Assembly (NCBI GenBank): GCA_002633025.1
Contig: NMRB01000039.1
Coordinates: 362,705-426,704 of the forward strand
Length of the DNA: 64,000 nt
Source of the DNA: Notospermus geniculatus
Taxonomy: Eukaryota > Nemertea > Pilidiophora > Heteronemertea > Lineidae
Direction: 5' to 3'
Part shown: positions 45,400 through 56,987 of the stretch, one piece after another
How positions within the stretch are numbered: position 1 is the stretch's first letter
Layout: every line of letters starts with the position of its first letter
The notes under the pieces: model-generated
Told to the model about the DNA's origin: nothing
Databases searched by the model: none
Seen by the model: the letters and a program-made list of their open reading frames with translations, nothing else
Translations under genes and position numbers: made by a program

Positions 45400-46220
45400 T
45401 CATTTAAAGAACTAAAGACCAATTTAACCTGGTATTCTTTGAAGCTCTTAAAGAATGAGTTGTTGCTGTACACAGCATCTGGTGAAGCACAGTCTGTATA
45501 CACCTAATAAATTATAAGCTTATCGGTCTGGCAAAAGTGTTGAGTCAGCTCCATAGCTGACCGTGTTCTGAGAAGTTTTGACGGGAAGGAAGGTGTTGTT
45601 ATGATGCTTCGCGATCTCCCCGGCGCCTTCGACACCATACATGTAGATTATAATATTCTGATCAATAGGTCGAAGAAGGTGTTGCAAAACTGGACAGTGG
45701 ACAATGGACAATGGACAGTCGATCGCACCACCATTCTGTACTACCCGTATTTTAGAGATTTTCATTTCCCCACCTCCCCTCATGTGTATGATGACTGGCT
45801 GTAAAAAAAGTTCGACCCAGTTCAACCGTAACCCGTTCGCGGGCCCGCGAAAGATGCGGAGCACGTTAGATTGTACAGCCAGCATAGCAAGACGGTATTG
45901 GCGAGGACTGCCTGTTGTGTGTAAAAAAGTCCAGCCACTGAACAGATCCATCTCGACTGAATGACAACGCCACATTACCAGATGCCGGTGAAGTGCTGCC
46001 ACCTGTAAAATAACTACCTGAGTTTCTCTAATGAAGCAATACGGGCAATTTGATACTATTGGCCAGGTTCTGCATGGATGCGAATGAGTATATTGCAGAA
46101 TAAGGTGGATGGGAAAGGATCTGCATGGATGCGATTAAGTGTAATGATAGAATACCATGGATAGGAAAGAATATTGATATTTTTTTCTAACTCAAGTGCC
46201 CGACATATTAGCCCAAGGCT
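45400..46220. other. No gene recognised; short tandems
   Basis: acagtggacaatggacaatg at about 45692-45715 is a short tandem. ctgcatggatgcgaatgagt and its near copy lie at 46071-46140. A 160-codon minus frame (45520-46002) has no recognised domain. Confidence 0.35.
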
Positions 46221-46221
46221 A

Positions 46222-46292
46222 GTTAGAAAATGAAATGGTCTATGGACTATGTACTCACCTGGGTGAATGTGGCAGAAGAACGAAGTTAAACA
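46222..46292. repeat. Terminal fragment of the ggtccatggacc repeat
   Basis: aaaatgaaatggtctatgga...gtactcacctgggtgaatgt..agaagaacgaa matches the left end of 55213-56122 and the copies at 38265 and 60168-60300. Confidence 0.65.
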
Positions 46293-46299
46293 CAGTGAA

Positions 46300-47180
46300 C
46301 AGTGAAAGTAGCTTTGTCGACAGATGCTATTTCGAGATGTCACTGATTTACTAGTATGGCGATTTCCCGACAGGATAAAAAATCTCCAGCCATATTCGTG
46401 TCCAACCTACATTTTTAGGTATCGAAAGCTTTTAGCTCAATGGCAAAATAATGCAATTTACAAGGAGTTATGGAAATGGTAATGGGGAGTTATCACGCCC
46501 CGACAGATTTTCACTGCGCCATTATCGCCTTTCCTTTTAATAATGCAACACCATTCGTTCCGGGGCTAGGATCAGTATGGCAGCCTTTGGTAGCGACTTC
46601 TATAGGCTTGCTGACTGGCCGAGTAGATCATTCTCCCCGGCCAGGGTTTCTCCAATTAAGAAAACAATACTCAGGGTTTCTTGCCATTATGCGTTTTCAG
46701 AAGAAACCTGGGCAGACCATACCACAGTTTGTTCTGCCTCTGGCCTTAGTTTTTTTCTTGACAGTCTTTCCAACACACTTAGGTTTCCCTTCCATCCAAG
46801 TGCTCCCAACCGCTGCCACGCTTGCCGATGCTCAGTTCCAGTTCCCCTAAAGCCACATCAGAAAAGCAGCGAATGGAATCGGGTCAAATGAAATCAATAC
46901 GGATAATATTGACCCGCATGTCTGACATTCTGGTTACAAGAAATTGGCCATCGACAATTGGCAGGCTATAGGATTTCATCAGATTCAATTCACAGTATAA
47001 ATATATTAAATGGTTTATTTCAGAAGCTATTGGTGATGTTACAAACAGTATCAGGACTTCGATTCGAAGATATCAACAGCCTGCTGTGTGGTTAGCAAAG
47101 CCGACCATCACCAACAGGGGAAGATGAACGCCGCCAGACCTCGGTGACCGTCCAACTGCGATTTTGGTGTATTCCATTCA
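46300..47180. other. No gene confirmed; diverged repeat block at 47040-47175
   Basis: 47040-47175 carries reverse-complement words of the 23533-23790 repeat (gatatcaacagcctgctgtg, gaccatcaccaacag, caactgcgattttggtgtatt). A 126-codon frame (46470-46850) lacks a recognised domain. Confidence 0.4.
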
Positions 47181-47187
47181 AGTCAAG

Positions 47188-47227
47188 TATAGCCAAAAAT
47201 AGATAAGTGCTTATCTATTTTTGGTAT
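47188..47227. repeat. Small perfect hairpin
   Basis: gccaaaaatagataag and cttatctatttttgg pair around a two-base spacer. Confidence 0.7.
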
Positions 47228-47752
47228 AGCACTGGGTGAAAACTGTACGTTTTTGAAAAAAAGCACAAAATTTTCTCCAGACTGATCTGAGGTGGTCAGC
47301 AATGGAAGGCGTAAACATTACCAAGAACCAGGCATTTTTTTGTCAAAAGGCGTCCATCCAGTAATTCCCTCGAAGTGACCTACGACCGATTCGCCATCAG
47401 TTTCCCAATACAATCCATGTGTCATTAGGCTAAGCCCACAAAGAGACATTTTGGTCGATAGAAATCATGCTAATGTTGGAATATACGTTCGGACATATCA
47501 GGCTATTTATCGAAGACAACGGCTTCGGCTGATTCTGCAAATGGTTATTGATGAACTGTGGCTCATACCAAGTCAATGACAGAGAACGATTAGTGATATT
47601 GTCACTCTATGGAGACTGAGACATGCATACATTAGCAAGGAAAGTTTCGCGCGCGTGTGGCGCCCACCATGAGCTTTAGTAGCTTTGACTGTCACACCCA
47701 GAAACGCCACTCTGGGCAACTTCCTTGAGATATTTAAAGGGGCTGGACACGT

Positions 47753-47982
47753 AAAGCCAGCAGCACACAGGCGAGATCGCAAGCGATCTGCTCGACACCG
47801 AGCAAAATCGGCTGTTGATGCCAGGTGTGCGCTGGACAGCGATGCGGGGAATCTTCACCAGCGATGCTTGTTGCCCATTATCAAACCAAAACCAATATGA
47901 TCGCTTTAAGTCTGCGGTTGCTGGCGAGAAGATCGGTGGCGATTAGATCGCTTGCGATATCGCCTGGTGTGCTGCTGGCTTT
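47753..47982. mobile_element. MITE family D, copy 2, 230 bp
   Basis: The TIRs aaagccagcagcacacaggc...gatcgc and their complement extend about 35 bp (gatcgcttgcgatatcgcct at the right side). The interior matches 15210-15402. Complete ends here define the family. Confidence 0.85.
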
Positions 47983-48097
47983 GGGGCAAATTTAGCCCTG
48001 CGTGGTCCATGGGACAACTGCCAGAATCTGCGTATTTTGTCACCTTCATTTAGAATGACTGACTATGAAAGACCTATTGTAAGGACAAAGTCACTGA

Positions 48098-48628
48098 ATG
48101 ATAACAATAGAGGACTTGGGCTGATAACAATAGAGGACTTGGGCTGATAACAATAGATGACTTGGGCTGATAACAATAGAGGACTTGGGCTGATAACAAT
48201 AGAGGACTTGGGCTGATAACAATAGAGGACTTGGGCTGATAACAATAGAGGACTTGGGCTGATAACAATAGAGGACTTGGGCTGATAACAATAGAGGACT
48301 TGGGCTGATAACAATAGAGGACTTGGGCTGATAACAATAGAGGACTTGGGCTGATAACAATAGAGGACTTGGGCTGATAACAATAGAGGACTTGGGCTGA
48401 TAACAATAGAGGACTTGGGCTGATAACAATAGAGGACTTGGGCTGATAACAATAGATGACTGGGCTGATAACAATAGATGACTGGGCTGATAACAATAGA
48501 TGACTTGGGCTGATAACATTAGAGGACTTGGGCTGATAACATTAGAGGACTTGGGCTGATAACATTAGAGGACTTGGGCTGATAACAATAGAGGACTTGG
48601 GCTGATAACTTTTGAGGACTTGGGCTGT
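48098..48628. repeat. 23-bp minisatellite, about 23 units
   Basis: The unit is gataacaatagaggacttgggct, with a few variants (atgac for aggac, attag for atag, one lost base in two units). Because 23 is not a multiple of three and no stop occurs on the minus strand, all three minus frames stay open for about 130-142 codons. These frames are not genes. Confidence 0.97.
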
Positions 48629-48639
48629 TTATTGTGGGA

Positions 48640-50040
48640 TCACTCTGTCTGGTTTATCCCTCTAGTTTCAAATCCCTTTCATCAGGGATGTTCCTGCTTT
48701 GATAGAAGCACAAAAACAAAGGGTCACTCTATGCAATCTACGGAAGAAGTTAGCATAGCCCCGTCATTTTGCCATCGAATGCGTCAAGAACAGGCAAGAT
48801 TGTGAAGAAAACGATGTAAATCCATTAGACGAACATTTAAAGAAAATTGTCTTATCTGCTCCGGTGAATTTCATCCAATTTGGGAAATACCAGCAGCTGA
48901 CAGGCTGATGGCTTCCACTCTAAACCTTCCGCCATGTGCCCCTCATATTTATTTCAAGCATACGAGGAACACGCCAACGGCGTCTCTCAAAAGAATTATA
49001 CATTGTATGATTGTTCCATGGAAGCAAATTGGGGAAGGACTGATGCCAAGTGTGATAGCTAGAGTACACTCCGTCTTAATCGTACCAGCAGGTGATTTCT
49101 TCTTGTAGGCTTCCATTATGAAAGGTCACGTGGAGGCGAAAAATGATCAATTGTATTTGACCTGCCGACTACACGAACAGAGACATTCAGCGCCTCCTGC
49201 TCGATAAGACGGAAACTAAGATACTATATCCCACAGCATGATTGATTACATGTTCGAACAGCAGCAGTCGCAAAAATCAATCAGCCATAACAATGATTGG
49301 TTCGTGATCGGAACAATAACCATCAATGTTCGAAACAACCTCGCCGGTCGGTGTACACTGCGACGGTGTTGACCGTATCTCAGTGTTTCCTCTTACTGTA
49401 TGGGTGCCCAGAATGACAGATTTTCTGTGTTCTCCGATGGAAAGGTCACAGTCTCTCTTGCTATCTTTTGTAAGGAAAGAGGCTAACTTCGATACGGAAA
49501 CAACATCTTGTTCTAACTAGAACTGTGAAATTTGCTTGACAGCAAATTTGATGGTCCCTAGATCAGAAAATGGAAATTGAATGAAGAAAGGGCAAGGGGG
49601 CATGACCCTGTGGCTCAGCAGTCAGGGAGGGGAGAGGCAGAGGCCTGCCTTCAGAGACCAGAGGAAGGGCAAAGTGGTGGAGACGGAGACGGATCCATCA
49701 TTCGTGCCTGAACCAAACAAAAAACAACCAAACCAAGGGAAATATCGAAGTTCATCAGTTCAGAATAAAAACCTCTTCAAATTCACTAATAAAGTCATTT
49801 TTTGAAACTATCTGACATTTCAGACCTGGATACAAATATTGACTACTCGATGGTACTGCTTGATTTTGAGGTCATTGAGTAGTTTTCTTGGAATCGTGTG
49901 CCAATTGAGTGAGGAAGAAGATAGAAAGAAAGAAAGAAAAATTCCTACCTACCCAGTGATATCAAGATGGTCCCTACATTGGGAACATAAGACTTCATTT
50001 TTTCAGCGAAGCATTTAGGAGACCCGCGCCTTAACATAGT
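48640..50040. other. No gene recognised
   Basis: aagaaagaaagaaag at about 49925-49940 is a microsatellite. No exon with a recognisable product was found. Confidence 0.35.
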
Positions 50041-50044
50041 CCTT

Positions 50045-50265
50045 CACAAAACGGTGTCGACGTGATTCTTACGGGTCGCGTTACCCACTTCGTGGCTCAT
50101 AGAGAGGGTACAGTCAGGTTCGGATCTTACGGGAGATTTGTGCTGGACCTTCTCGGTGTGGCAGCACAGTGCACTGCTTAAAAGTACAGAGGGATCGTGG
50201 TCTTTCACCGAGACGGGAATTCGTCCAACTGTTCGGTGTAAATGTCACATCGTCTCGTTGTGCAA
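50045..50265 (-). repeat. Dispersed SINE-like repeat fragment
   Basis: gagggtacagtcagg, gagatttgtgctgg and cttctcggtgtggcagcac match 17890-17965. On the minus strand gggtaacgcgacccgtaagaatc resembles a tRNA D-arm region. Probably a diverged SINE. Confidence 0.4.
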
Positions 50266-50572
50266 GTGGTGTGCTGATATCTGATCACTGGATCTGTAGC
50301 AATCGATAACCATTGCATATCAATCACATCAGAATTGGTCCAAATCAATTATGGGTTAGTCGCCAAGGTAACAGTTTGGAAATTGAATGATGGAGAGCAC
50401 ATAACTTGCCGTGAAGGAGGATTTAAGTACATTCGTGTTATCATATAGGAAGATGCTAATAAGAATGTGTCATCACCTTGAATAAGGGAAATAAAAATCG
50501 TAGCTCAATCGTCGTCTTACGAATATCTTTCAAATCGATAACGATCGAGTTCGATCAGCCAATGACGACGTA

Positions 50573-50930
50573 CACTGGGTGTCCCAAAAAACGCACAAGC
50601 AGACTTCCACCACCTTCATCCCAAATCACTAGTATGAGTGGGTAGAGAATCTCACTGGGAGAAAAATAACACCAAGATGCCTTGATTCGGTCCTAGTTTA
50701 GCTGCAGAGCCAGTTTTGTGAAGCGAAGTCAGACGTCCTTAATTGAGTAATCCGACAAACCGCAAATTCAGCATGATTAGGGCCTCGACATGGCTTTACA
50801 AATAGGATCTGGAGCTCGAACCACTACCGAATCTTGGTGACTTCTTTCTTCTAAGAAAGATTCTTCATCCATTGCTATCAACAGTTTTGGACTCTGGGTA
50901 GTGGAAGTACGCTTTTTGTGGGCCACCCTG
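50573..50930. mobile_element. 358-bp mariner-like MITE
   Basis: Left cactgggtgtcccaaaaaac and right complement of cagggtggcccacaaaaagc, with further match at acttccac. TA lies on both sides (50571-50572 and 50931-50932). The TIR form (GGGTGNCCCA) is typical of mariner-like elements. No intact transposase frame. Confidence 0.7.
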
Positions 50931-50939
50931 TATTATACA

Positions 50940-52320
50940 GGGAGACACACACCTAGAAGGAAGATTTGCCGGCTATTCAACCAAAATAGGCGAAGATAGT
51001 GCATTAAAAGCGTTGATGAAATGAGCAGATGTCATGACTGGCCAAGCGTTCAGATCGTTGACGCCACCCGCGTTACCCTCGAACCATTCTTGCCAAGAAA
51101 CCTATCCACACATCATACAGAGGAGATGAGGCCGCGGTATTGATGCACAGTCTGATCGAATCTGACACTTACAGACGAGAGGCAGCAGCGGGACCTTTCT
51201 CAAGGAAAGACGTATGTTGGAATGTGAAGAATTTACGGAACAAGTCCGAGGAATAGAAATCCTCAATAGAATGTCCATGCATTGTCAACGGTTGTGGCTG
51301 GAGTTAGCAACATAATCCTTCACAAAAACCTAATCCACTAGGACAATAGCACCCGGACTTTGATTCCAGATACCGGGATGCAAACTTCCCTTTAAACATA
51401 CTGTATTGGTACATGTACATGTAAATCTAAATTCAGCAGCAAAATGCAACGCATAAAAAACCTGCACGACGATAGAATCATTTTTAATTGGCGCCGCCGC
51501 AACATATCCACGTCGACATGCGGTTTTAATTCACCCTGACATGCTCAGACAGCAAATTGAATCATAAAATTAGACGAAAACGTTTCCAGGGAGTCCCCTC
51601 GCGTTTGTACCTTAATGTTGTTACGCAGTGTTGCTCCTAAGGGTGGGAGTGGCATTTGAGAAACAGCGACCGCCATACACAGTCCTATATCAGCGTGGGA
51701 TAAGACGCTGTGGGGAAGATGTAAATGGTGAAGAAATAGGCCTCAAGACAGAACCCTGTGGGACCCCACAATGCATAGCTGCAGTGTCACTGACTATTCA
51801 GTGATACACAAATTTTCGCCTTCTAAGACGAAAACCACTGCAGTGTTTAACCCCGCAGATCAATGCAATCCATGATAATTCAATTGTCAACCTCGTGGCA
51901 AAGGTAGCCGCAATCTGCCTGAGTAGTAAAAGCAATAATTCTTCTTTGCCAACATCTTGTGATGTTAACATATCATTTGTCACTCTTAGTATCACATTTT
52001 TCGTGCTGTGAGCTGGTGATAACCACATTGATTTGCATCAAATAAACTGTGTGTCGACATGTGGCCATCAATCAATTTCGACACAGAGATAGGGTAGATT
52101 GGACACGGTCTATCTTTTGATTGCTTTTTCTTTGACTGGAAACGTATTAAATTTATGAAAAGGAATGCACATGTATGAAGATATACGTGTGTACTGGGAG
52201 TGCGTGAAGGGGTTTGAGATATGTGGTGAATCATGGGTTCATCATTCAAATGCCTTAGACGCGGCCATCTTAATTGAGTTAGGGGATCTCTCTTGAGGTA
52301 CATATGTGATAAGACTTTCG
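50940..52320. other. No gene recognised
   Basis: No splice-bounded exon or inverted repeat seen. Confidence 0.3.
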
Positions 52321-52432
52321 TTGAAATAAACTAATGGATCCTTAACAGACCATAAATAACATACCGATGGTCCCGATTGGCAAATTTAGAACATTAGCAC
52401 GAATGTTGTAATAAAGTAGCGTGAATATTTAC

Positions 52433-52570
52433 CAAAGACTTTCGATGGACCCCATCTCAACCCATGCGGTTTCGGCTTTAGGAAATTCTTTCCAGGCCCA
52501 CGTAGATTTTTCTTGTCTCTGTAATGGGGCATATTCCGCCTCGTCGCCCCATGCCACTCCATGTTGTGAC
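52433..52570 (-). CDS. Candidate exon in tandem unit 1, unrecognised
   Basis: Bounded by acceptor atttactcttctcttcag and donor ctttg|gtaaat, 138 bp. Two readings are possible. A fully open frame gives HNMEWHGATRRNMPHYRDKK and then a basic stretch to GLRWGPSKVF. The alternative follows in phase from the upstream candidate exon (52881-52949) and reads VTTWSGMGRRGGICPITETR, ending at a TAA inside the exon. The product is not recognised. Unit 2 conserves the splice sites. Confidence 0.4.
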
Positions 52571-52880
52571 CTGAAGAGAAGAGTAAATAAAATATACCGT
52601 TTAGAGTCTGCAAACCGGCGAAAACACCGATCAACGGACCGTTGGAAAAGCTTCATTCGTGTTGTGAAAGGAAACGTGTAATAAAGAGTCCGTACTTCAA
52701 TCTCGGGTCACTGTTTACTGGGTAACCCACTGTTCTACCGGCAAATTTTTACTAAGTTGCTTGTTTTTCAAAAGTATAGGCCTGGCGGTATTTGTCAAAT
52801 TTAATAATTTGTAGTAGGCCTATTTTCAAGGTGAATCGCCACAAGTCCAAAACATCCTTCATGTTGTTGGTGTCAAATAC

Positions 52881-52949
52881 CTGCAGTTCGGCTGATGCGG
52901 CAGCCGCAAAACCGGACTCGCCAAATATTTCAACGAACACCGCTTTCCC
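52881..52949 (-). CDS. Candidate small exon in tandem unit 1
   Basis: The donor ctgcag|gtattt is good and the acceptor (tgctatttaaag) is weak. The frame reads KAVFVEIFGESGFAAAASAE followed by LQ, ending in phase 0. It would join the exon at 52433-52570 in its VTTW reading. The copy in unit 2 (53749-53817) is unchanged at the protein level. Confidence 0.35.
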
Positions 52950-53190
52950 TTTAAATAGCAGGTATTAGAGTTTATGATATTTTCTATACCCTCGAACCCA
53001 GCGCGAAAAAGTACTCTCGAGGCAAGCAGATAAGATTACAATCGTTATGACGTCATAATATCTGTTGCTTGTGGCGTGTGGACTGACCTGCAGTGGTAAT
53101 AACCCTAGGTCAATAGAGATTCCAATTTTCGACGAGCGTCACACTTTACGTTGAAATCTAATTTTGTTCGAAAGGTTACAATTATTAAGA

Positions 53191-54055
53191 AAATAAACTA
53201 ATGGATCCTTAACAGACCATAAATAACATACCGATGGTCCCGATTGGCAAATTTAGAACATTAGCACGAATGTTGTAATAAAAGTAGCGTGAATATTTAC
53301 CAAAGACTTTCGATGGACCCCATCTCAACCCATGCGGTTTCGGCTTTAGGAAATTCTTTCCAGGCCCACGTAGGTTTCTCTTGTCTCTGTAATGGGGCAT
53401 ATTCCGCCTCGTCGCCCCATGCCACTCCATGTTGTGACCTGAAGAGAAGAGTAAATAAAATATACCGTTTAGAGTCTGCAAACCGGCGAAAACACCGATC
53501 AACGGACCGTTCGAAAAGCTTCATTCGTGTTGTGAAAGGAAACGTGTAATAAAGAGTCCGTACTTCAATCTCGGGTCACTGTTTACTGGGTAACCCACTG
53601 TTCTACCGGCAAATTTTTACTAAGTTGCTTGTTTTTTAAAATTATAGGCCTGGCGGTATTTGTCAAATTTAATAATTTGTAGTAGGCCTATTTTCAAGGT
53701 GAATCGCCACAAGTCCAAAACATCCTTCATGTTCTTGGTGTCAAATACCTGCAGTTCGGCTGATGCGGCAGCCGCAAAACCGGACTCGCCAAATATTTCA
53801 ACGAACACCGCTTTCCCTTTAAATAGCAGGTATTTAGAGTTTATGATATTTTCTATACCCTCGAACCCAGCGCGAAAAAGTACTCTCGAGGCGAGCAGAT
53901 AAGATTACAATCGTTATGACGTCATATCTGTTGCTTGTGGCGTATGGACTGACCTGCAGTGGTAATAACCCTAGGTCAATAGAGATTCCAATTTTCGACG
54001 AGCGTCACACTTTACGTTGAAATCTAATTTTGTTCGAAAGGTTACAATTATTAAG
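53191..54055. repeat. 867-bp tandem duplication, unit 2
   Basis: Counterpart of 52324-53190. It begins exactly where unit 1 ends and runs to 54055. Confidence 0.95.
53301..53438 (-). CDS. Candidate exon in tandem unit 2, unrecognised
   Basis: Same 138-bp candidate exon as 52433-52570 with intact splice borders and few changes (for example K to R in YRDKR). Both readings stay available. If the duplication is real, the gene would contain the exon twice. Confidence 0.4.
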
Positions 54056-54059
54056 GCAA

Positions 54060-54510
54060 AACATACCGCGAACTAAATGTGTGCTTCTGATTCACCATCT
54101 GTGTGGGTCGAAAAGCGGGAAAATAACGGTCAGACCCTGGATATCGGTTGAATATACCTTACACTTGCGTGTCAGTCGCTGCAGGCGCTCAGAGTATAAT
54201 TTAGACAATAGTATAAAATATATTATTCCTTAGAATCCCGAACTAGTATCAATAATGCACACTCAACGTAGCCTAGTGGGCGATCAACTTTGCACGAAGC
54301 GTTTTAAAAGGTCATCATAAGTTTGAACAAGTTTTCAATACTATACTATCATATTGGGAAATACATGTACCGTAATATCGTATGGGCAAAATCTGCCTGA
54401 GCCTCTGAGATGATGCATAAAAGGGCAGACTGCACTTTTCAAAACACTTACCGAACCATTTTTAAATTTTGAAATCTCAGAATATGAATGCATGACTGCA
54501 AATCTTTCTT
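54060..54510. other. No gene recognised
   Basis: No exon or repeat identified. Confidence 0.3.
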
Positions 54511-54513
54511 AGA

Positions 54514-54748
54514 TGCGTTCACGAGAGCTACCCTAGCCATCAATTCGTATTATTTTTGTTCAAACAGGCAGAAAGCTCAGAAAGTTATTAGCAACAGTTA
54601 CATAATGAAAAAAACGTACTGTGGTCACAGTCGATCATCAATATCAGATTATATCACATGGAAGCATGCCACTTTCACTCGACTTCCTTACCAGTCCTCA
54701 TGTTCGAACAAAAACACGAATCGGCGGCTATGGTAGCTGTCATGAACA
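54514..54748. mobile_element. MITE family C, copy 2
   Basis: TIRs gcgttcacgagagctaccct and complement (ggctatggtagctgtcatga). Internal cacagtcgatcatcaatat and tcacatggaagcatgccac match 14688-14872. Confidence 0.7.
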
Positions 54749-54754
54749 TATGAC

Positions 54755-55210
54755 TTAAAAGGGTGTACCTCAAATGCTTTTAGGTTTTCTGCAGTGCAAT
54801 TCATTTCTTGCATTTGTGTAAAATGTCACGACGGCGGCCACGATGAATTAATTACGATCATGAAAATGAGACATTGCCGTGTTGATCAAGATGAACGACA
54901 TCAGAATGAAAGTATGTGACATCACCATTTCTTAGACTCGAAGAGATTGACTTGCGATCGGCTTTCGACACTACCGTATCTCATCAGGTCTGGCAAAATT
55001 TTGTGAAACATCGTCCAGTGCAGTAGTGTAGGCCTATTGTCATTCTTGTAACACCCAGGTTTCCTTTGTATGCTACGCATGATCTCACAATCTGGCTGCA
55101 CCATTTAGCCTGTTTCGTACGTTTTACAAATTTTTCTGAGACGTAGGCTAATGGAGACACGATATTTAGTGCCGAACACTCGTCACATTTAAATTGAGGT
55201 ATGTTAATCT
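54755..55210. other. No gene recognised
   Basis: No exon or repeat identified beyond short taggcct words. Confidence 0.3.
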
Positions 55211-55212
55211 AC

Positions 55213-56122
55213 AAAATGAAATGGTCCATGGACCATGTGCTCACCCGTTTGAACATAATAGTGTAATGACAGAGAGAGGTGCATGTCAGTTATGAGCAAT
55301 CTGGGTCAGGTCATTCCCAAGTTGCAGGACTTCAATGATTTTGGGGTTATGCCACCTGGTGGCCATATTGGATGTCCGATCGGGCCAAAACTTCACATGC
55401 ACATAAAGGTCATCTAGAGGGAGCCACATAGCACATTTGAGCGCTCTGGGTCAAGTCGTTCCTGAGTTATAGCACATTTGATGACTTTCGGGTTACGCCA
55501 CCTGGCGGCCATATTAGAAGTTTAATCAGGCCGAAATTTGACGTGCTTGTAAAGGTCATCAAGAGGGAGGTAAATATCAAGTTTGAGCAATGTGGGTCAA
55601 GCCGTTCCTGAGTTTTAGCACTTGGATGATTTTCAGGTTACGCCACCTGGCGGCCATCTTGAAAGTCCGATCGGGCCGAAACTTGGTATTTTTGAAGGTA
55701 CCCCTCTAATAAACGTTTATGCAAGATATGAAGACTCTCGGTGAAATAATTAAGAACTGCGGCTGGTTCGTTACTTTTATCGAACTTTGACCTCTGTGAC
55801 CTTGAAAAGTAGGTCAAACCAAAAACCGTTTACATATGTTATGTATCCTAATTAGATACACCTATGATAAAAATTTGGAGATGATCCAGTCATTAGTTAA
55901 GGAGTTATTGCACTTTTTGTGTTTTTGGTTTTGGCCACCTGGAGGCCAAGCCAAGAATCGAATCGGACCGAAACTTGGTGTCATAGGTCATCTGACCTAG
56001 GGGTATATATGTACCAAGTTTCAGATCAATAGCTCCAGCGGTTACGAAACGTACCCTGCTAACGGACGACGACGACGGACGACGGACGCTGACTGACGAC
56101 TATAGCTCACGGGTGAGCTAAA
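55213..56122. repeat. About 910-bp unclassified dispersed repeat with internal tandem units
   Basis: Begins aaaatgaaatggtccatgga and ends gctcacgggtgagctaaaa. Its front holds about three units of roughly 155 bp, each with cacctggcggccatatt, a (g)tccgatcgggccgaaactt block, aaggtcatc and gggtcaagtcgttcctgag. The rear has ttaccaagtttcagatcaat-type words and a (gac)n run, gacgacgacgacggacgacg. Fragments occur at 38260-38630, 46222-46292 and 60168-60300. The type resembles repeats found in many aquatic animals. No coding capacity was recognised. Confidence 0.8.
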
Positions 56123-56129
56123 AATGGTG

Positions 56130-56555
56130 GGTGTTATCACATATGTTCATTTTGATATAATTAAGATCATGTCATTGAATGTTAGAGAAAAAAGGTTCGA
56201 TGTGGATACGTACTGCTTCATGCCTTGCTGGCACTAAGGATTCTCCATATCTTCTAGTTGGCCTAATAAGATGAAGTTCTAAACGAATGACGACAGGCCG
56301 AATTGCAAATGGTCCTAGTAGATGATGACCTAATGTTTATATTGTCATATACAACGCGGCGTCCACCACAGTGTAAATATTGTCAATAAAAAAACAAACA
56401 GAAAACAAAAAAATTCACTCTAACGCCATCAATTGCACCGTTACAAGACCATAAAACCAAAAGGAGCTTTCGGCATAAACAACGGCGGTGTGATGGAATC
56501 TATCGCCCCCTCCCCTGATCCCAACCTGTATTGTTTGTACGGGATGTCATGCTCT
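56130..56555. other. No gene recognised
   Basis: A run of aaaaaacaaacagaaaacaa lies near 56390-56412. No exon was supported. Confidence 0.3.
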
Positions 56556-56559
56556 CTTA

Positions 56560-56704
56560 AAGCAAGGGTCATTGGCACACGGATTCGATCCGTTTCCAGT
56601 CCGTTTGTCCCTAGTTTTCCGGATACGACAACGCTGAAGTCCATTTGATAGATTTTTTTACGGACATGAACCGGACCAATTCCGTGTGCCAATGAACCTT
56701 GCTT
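56560..56704. mobile_element. 145-bp MITE with TA duplication
   Basis: aagcaagggtcattggcaca and its mirrored end gtgtgccaatgaaccttgctt, TA on both flanks (56558-56559 and 56705-56706). The inner parts (ccggac, tccgtttgtcc and partners) pair partly. Confidence 0.8.
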
Positions 56705-56987
56705 TAGGCCTACAATTCAATGGTACCGACACAGCCGTAAATAGGCCTACGCCTATTATTTGGGAACATTCTCTATCGGGGGCATTAGATTCTAGCGACG
56801 TCATTCTGGAAGTTGCAGACCACTTCCTTGCCAAAAGAATGCATGAATGAATCCCAAGATTGGGTTAGAAAACAACATAAAGAACAGAAGAAAATAAAAT
56901 ATCTAACCTTTTCTTTCCTACTCTCGCCAGAAAATCATTTTGAATTTTTCCCTCGGCCTCCACATCGTTTTACTTCCAAACGACTAA

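Larger units (their letters stand above)
52324..53190. repeat. 867-bp tandem duplication, unit 1
   Basis: Direct repeat of 53191-54055, differing at roughly two dozen positions and small indels. There is no N between the units. It starts aaataaactaatggatcctt and ends ggttacaattattaag. Confidence 0.95.

Noticed and set aside
46470-46850. 126-codon frame with two hydrophobic stretches
   Set aside because: No family resemblance and no splice context; likely chance.
48063-48519. Three overlapping minus-strand frames of 129-142 codons
   Set aside because: They are translations of the 23-bp minisatellite in each frame.
48098-48628. CRISPR-like array
   Set aside because: Units are directly adjacent with no unique spacers, and the genome is eukaryotic.
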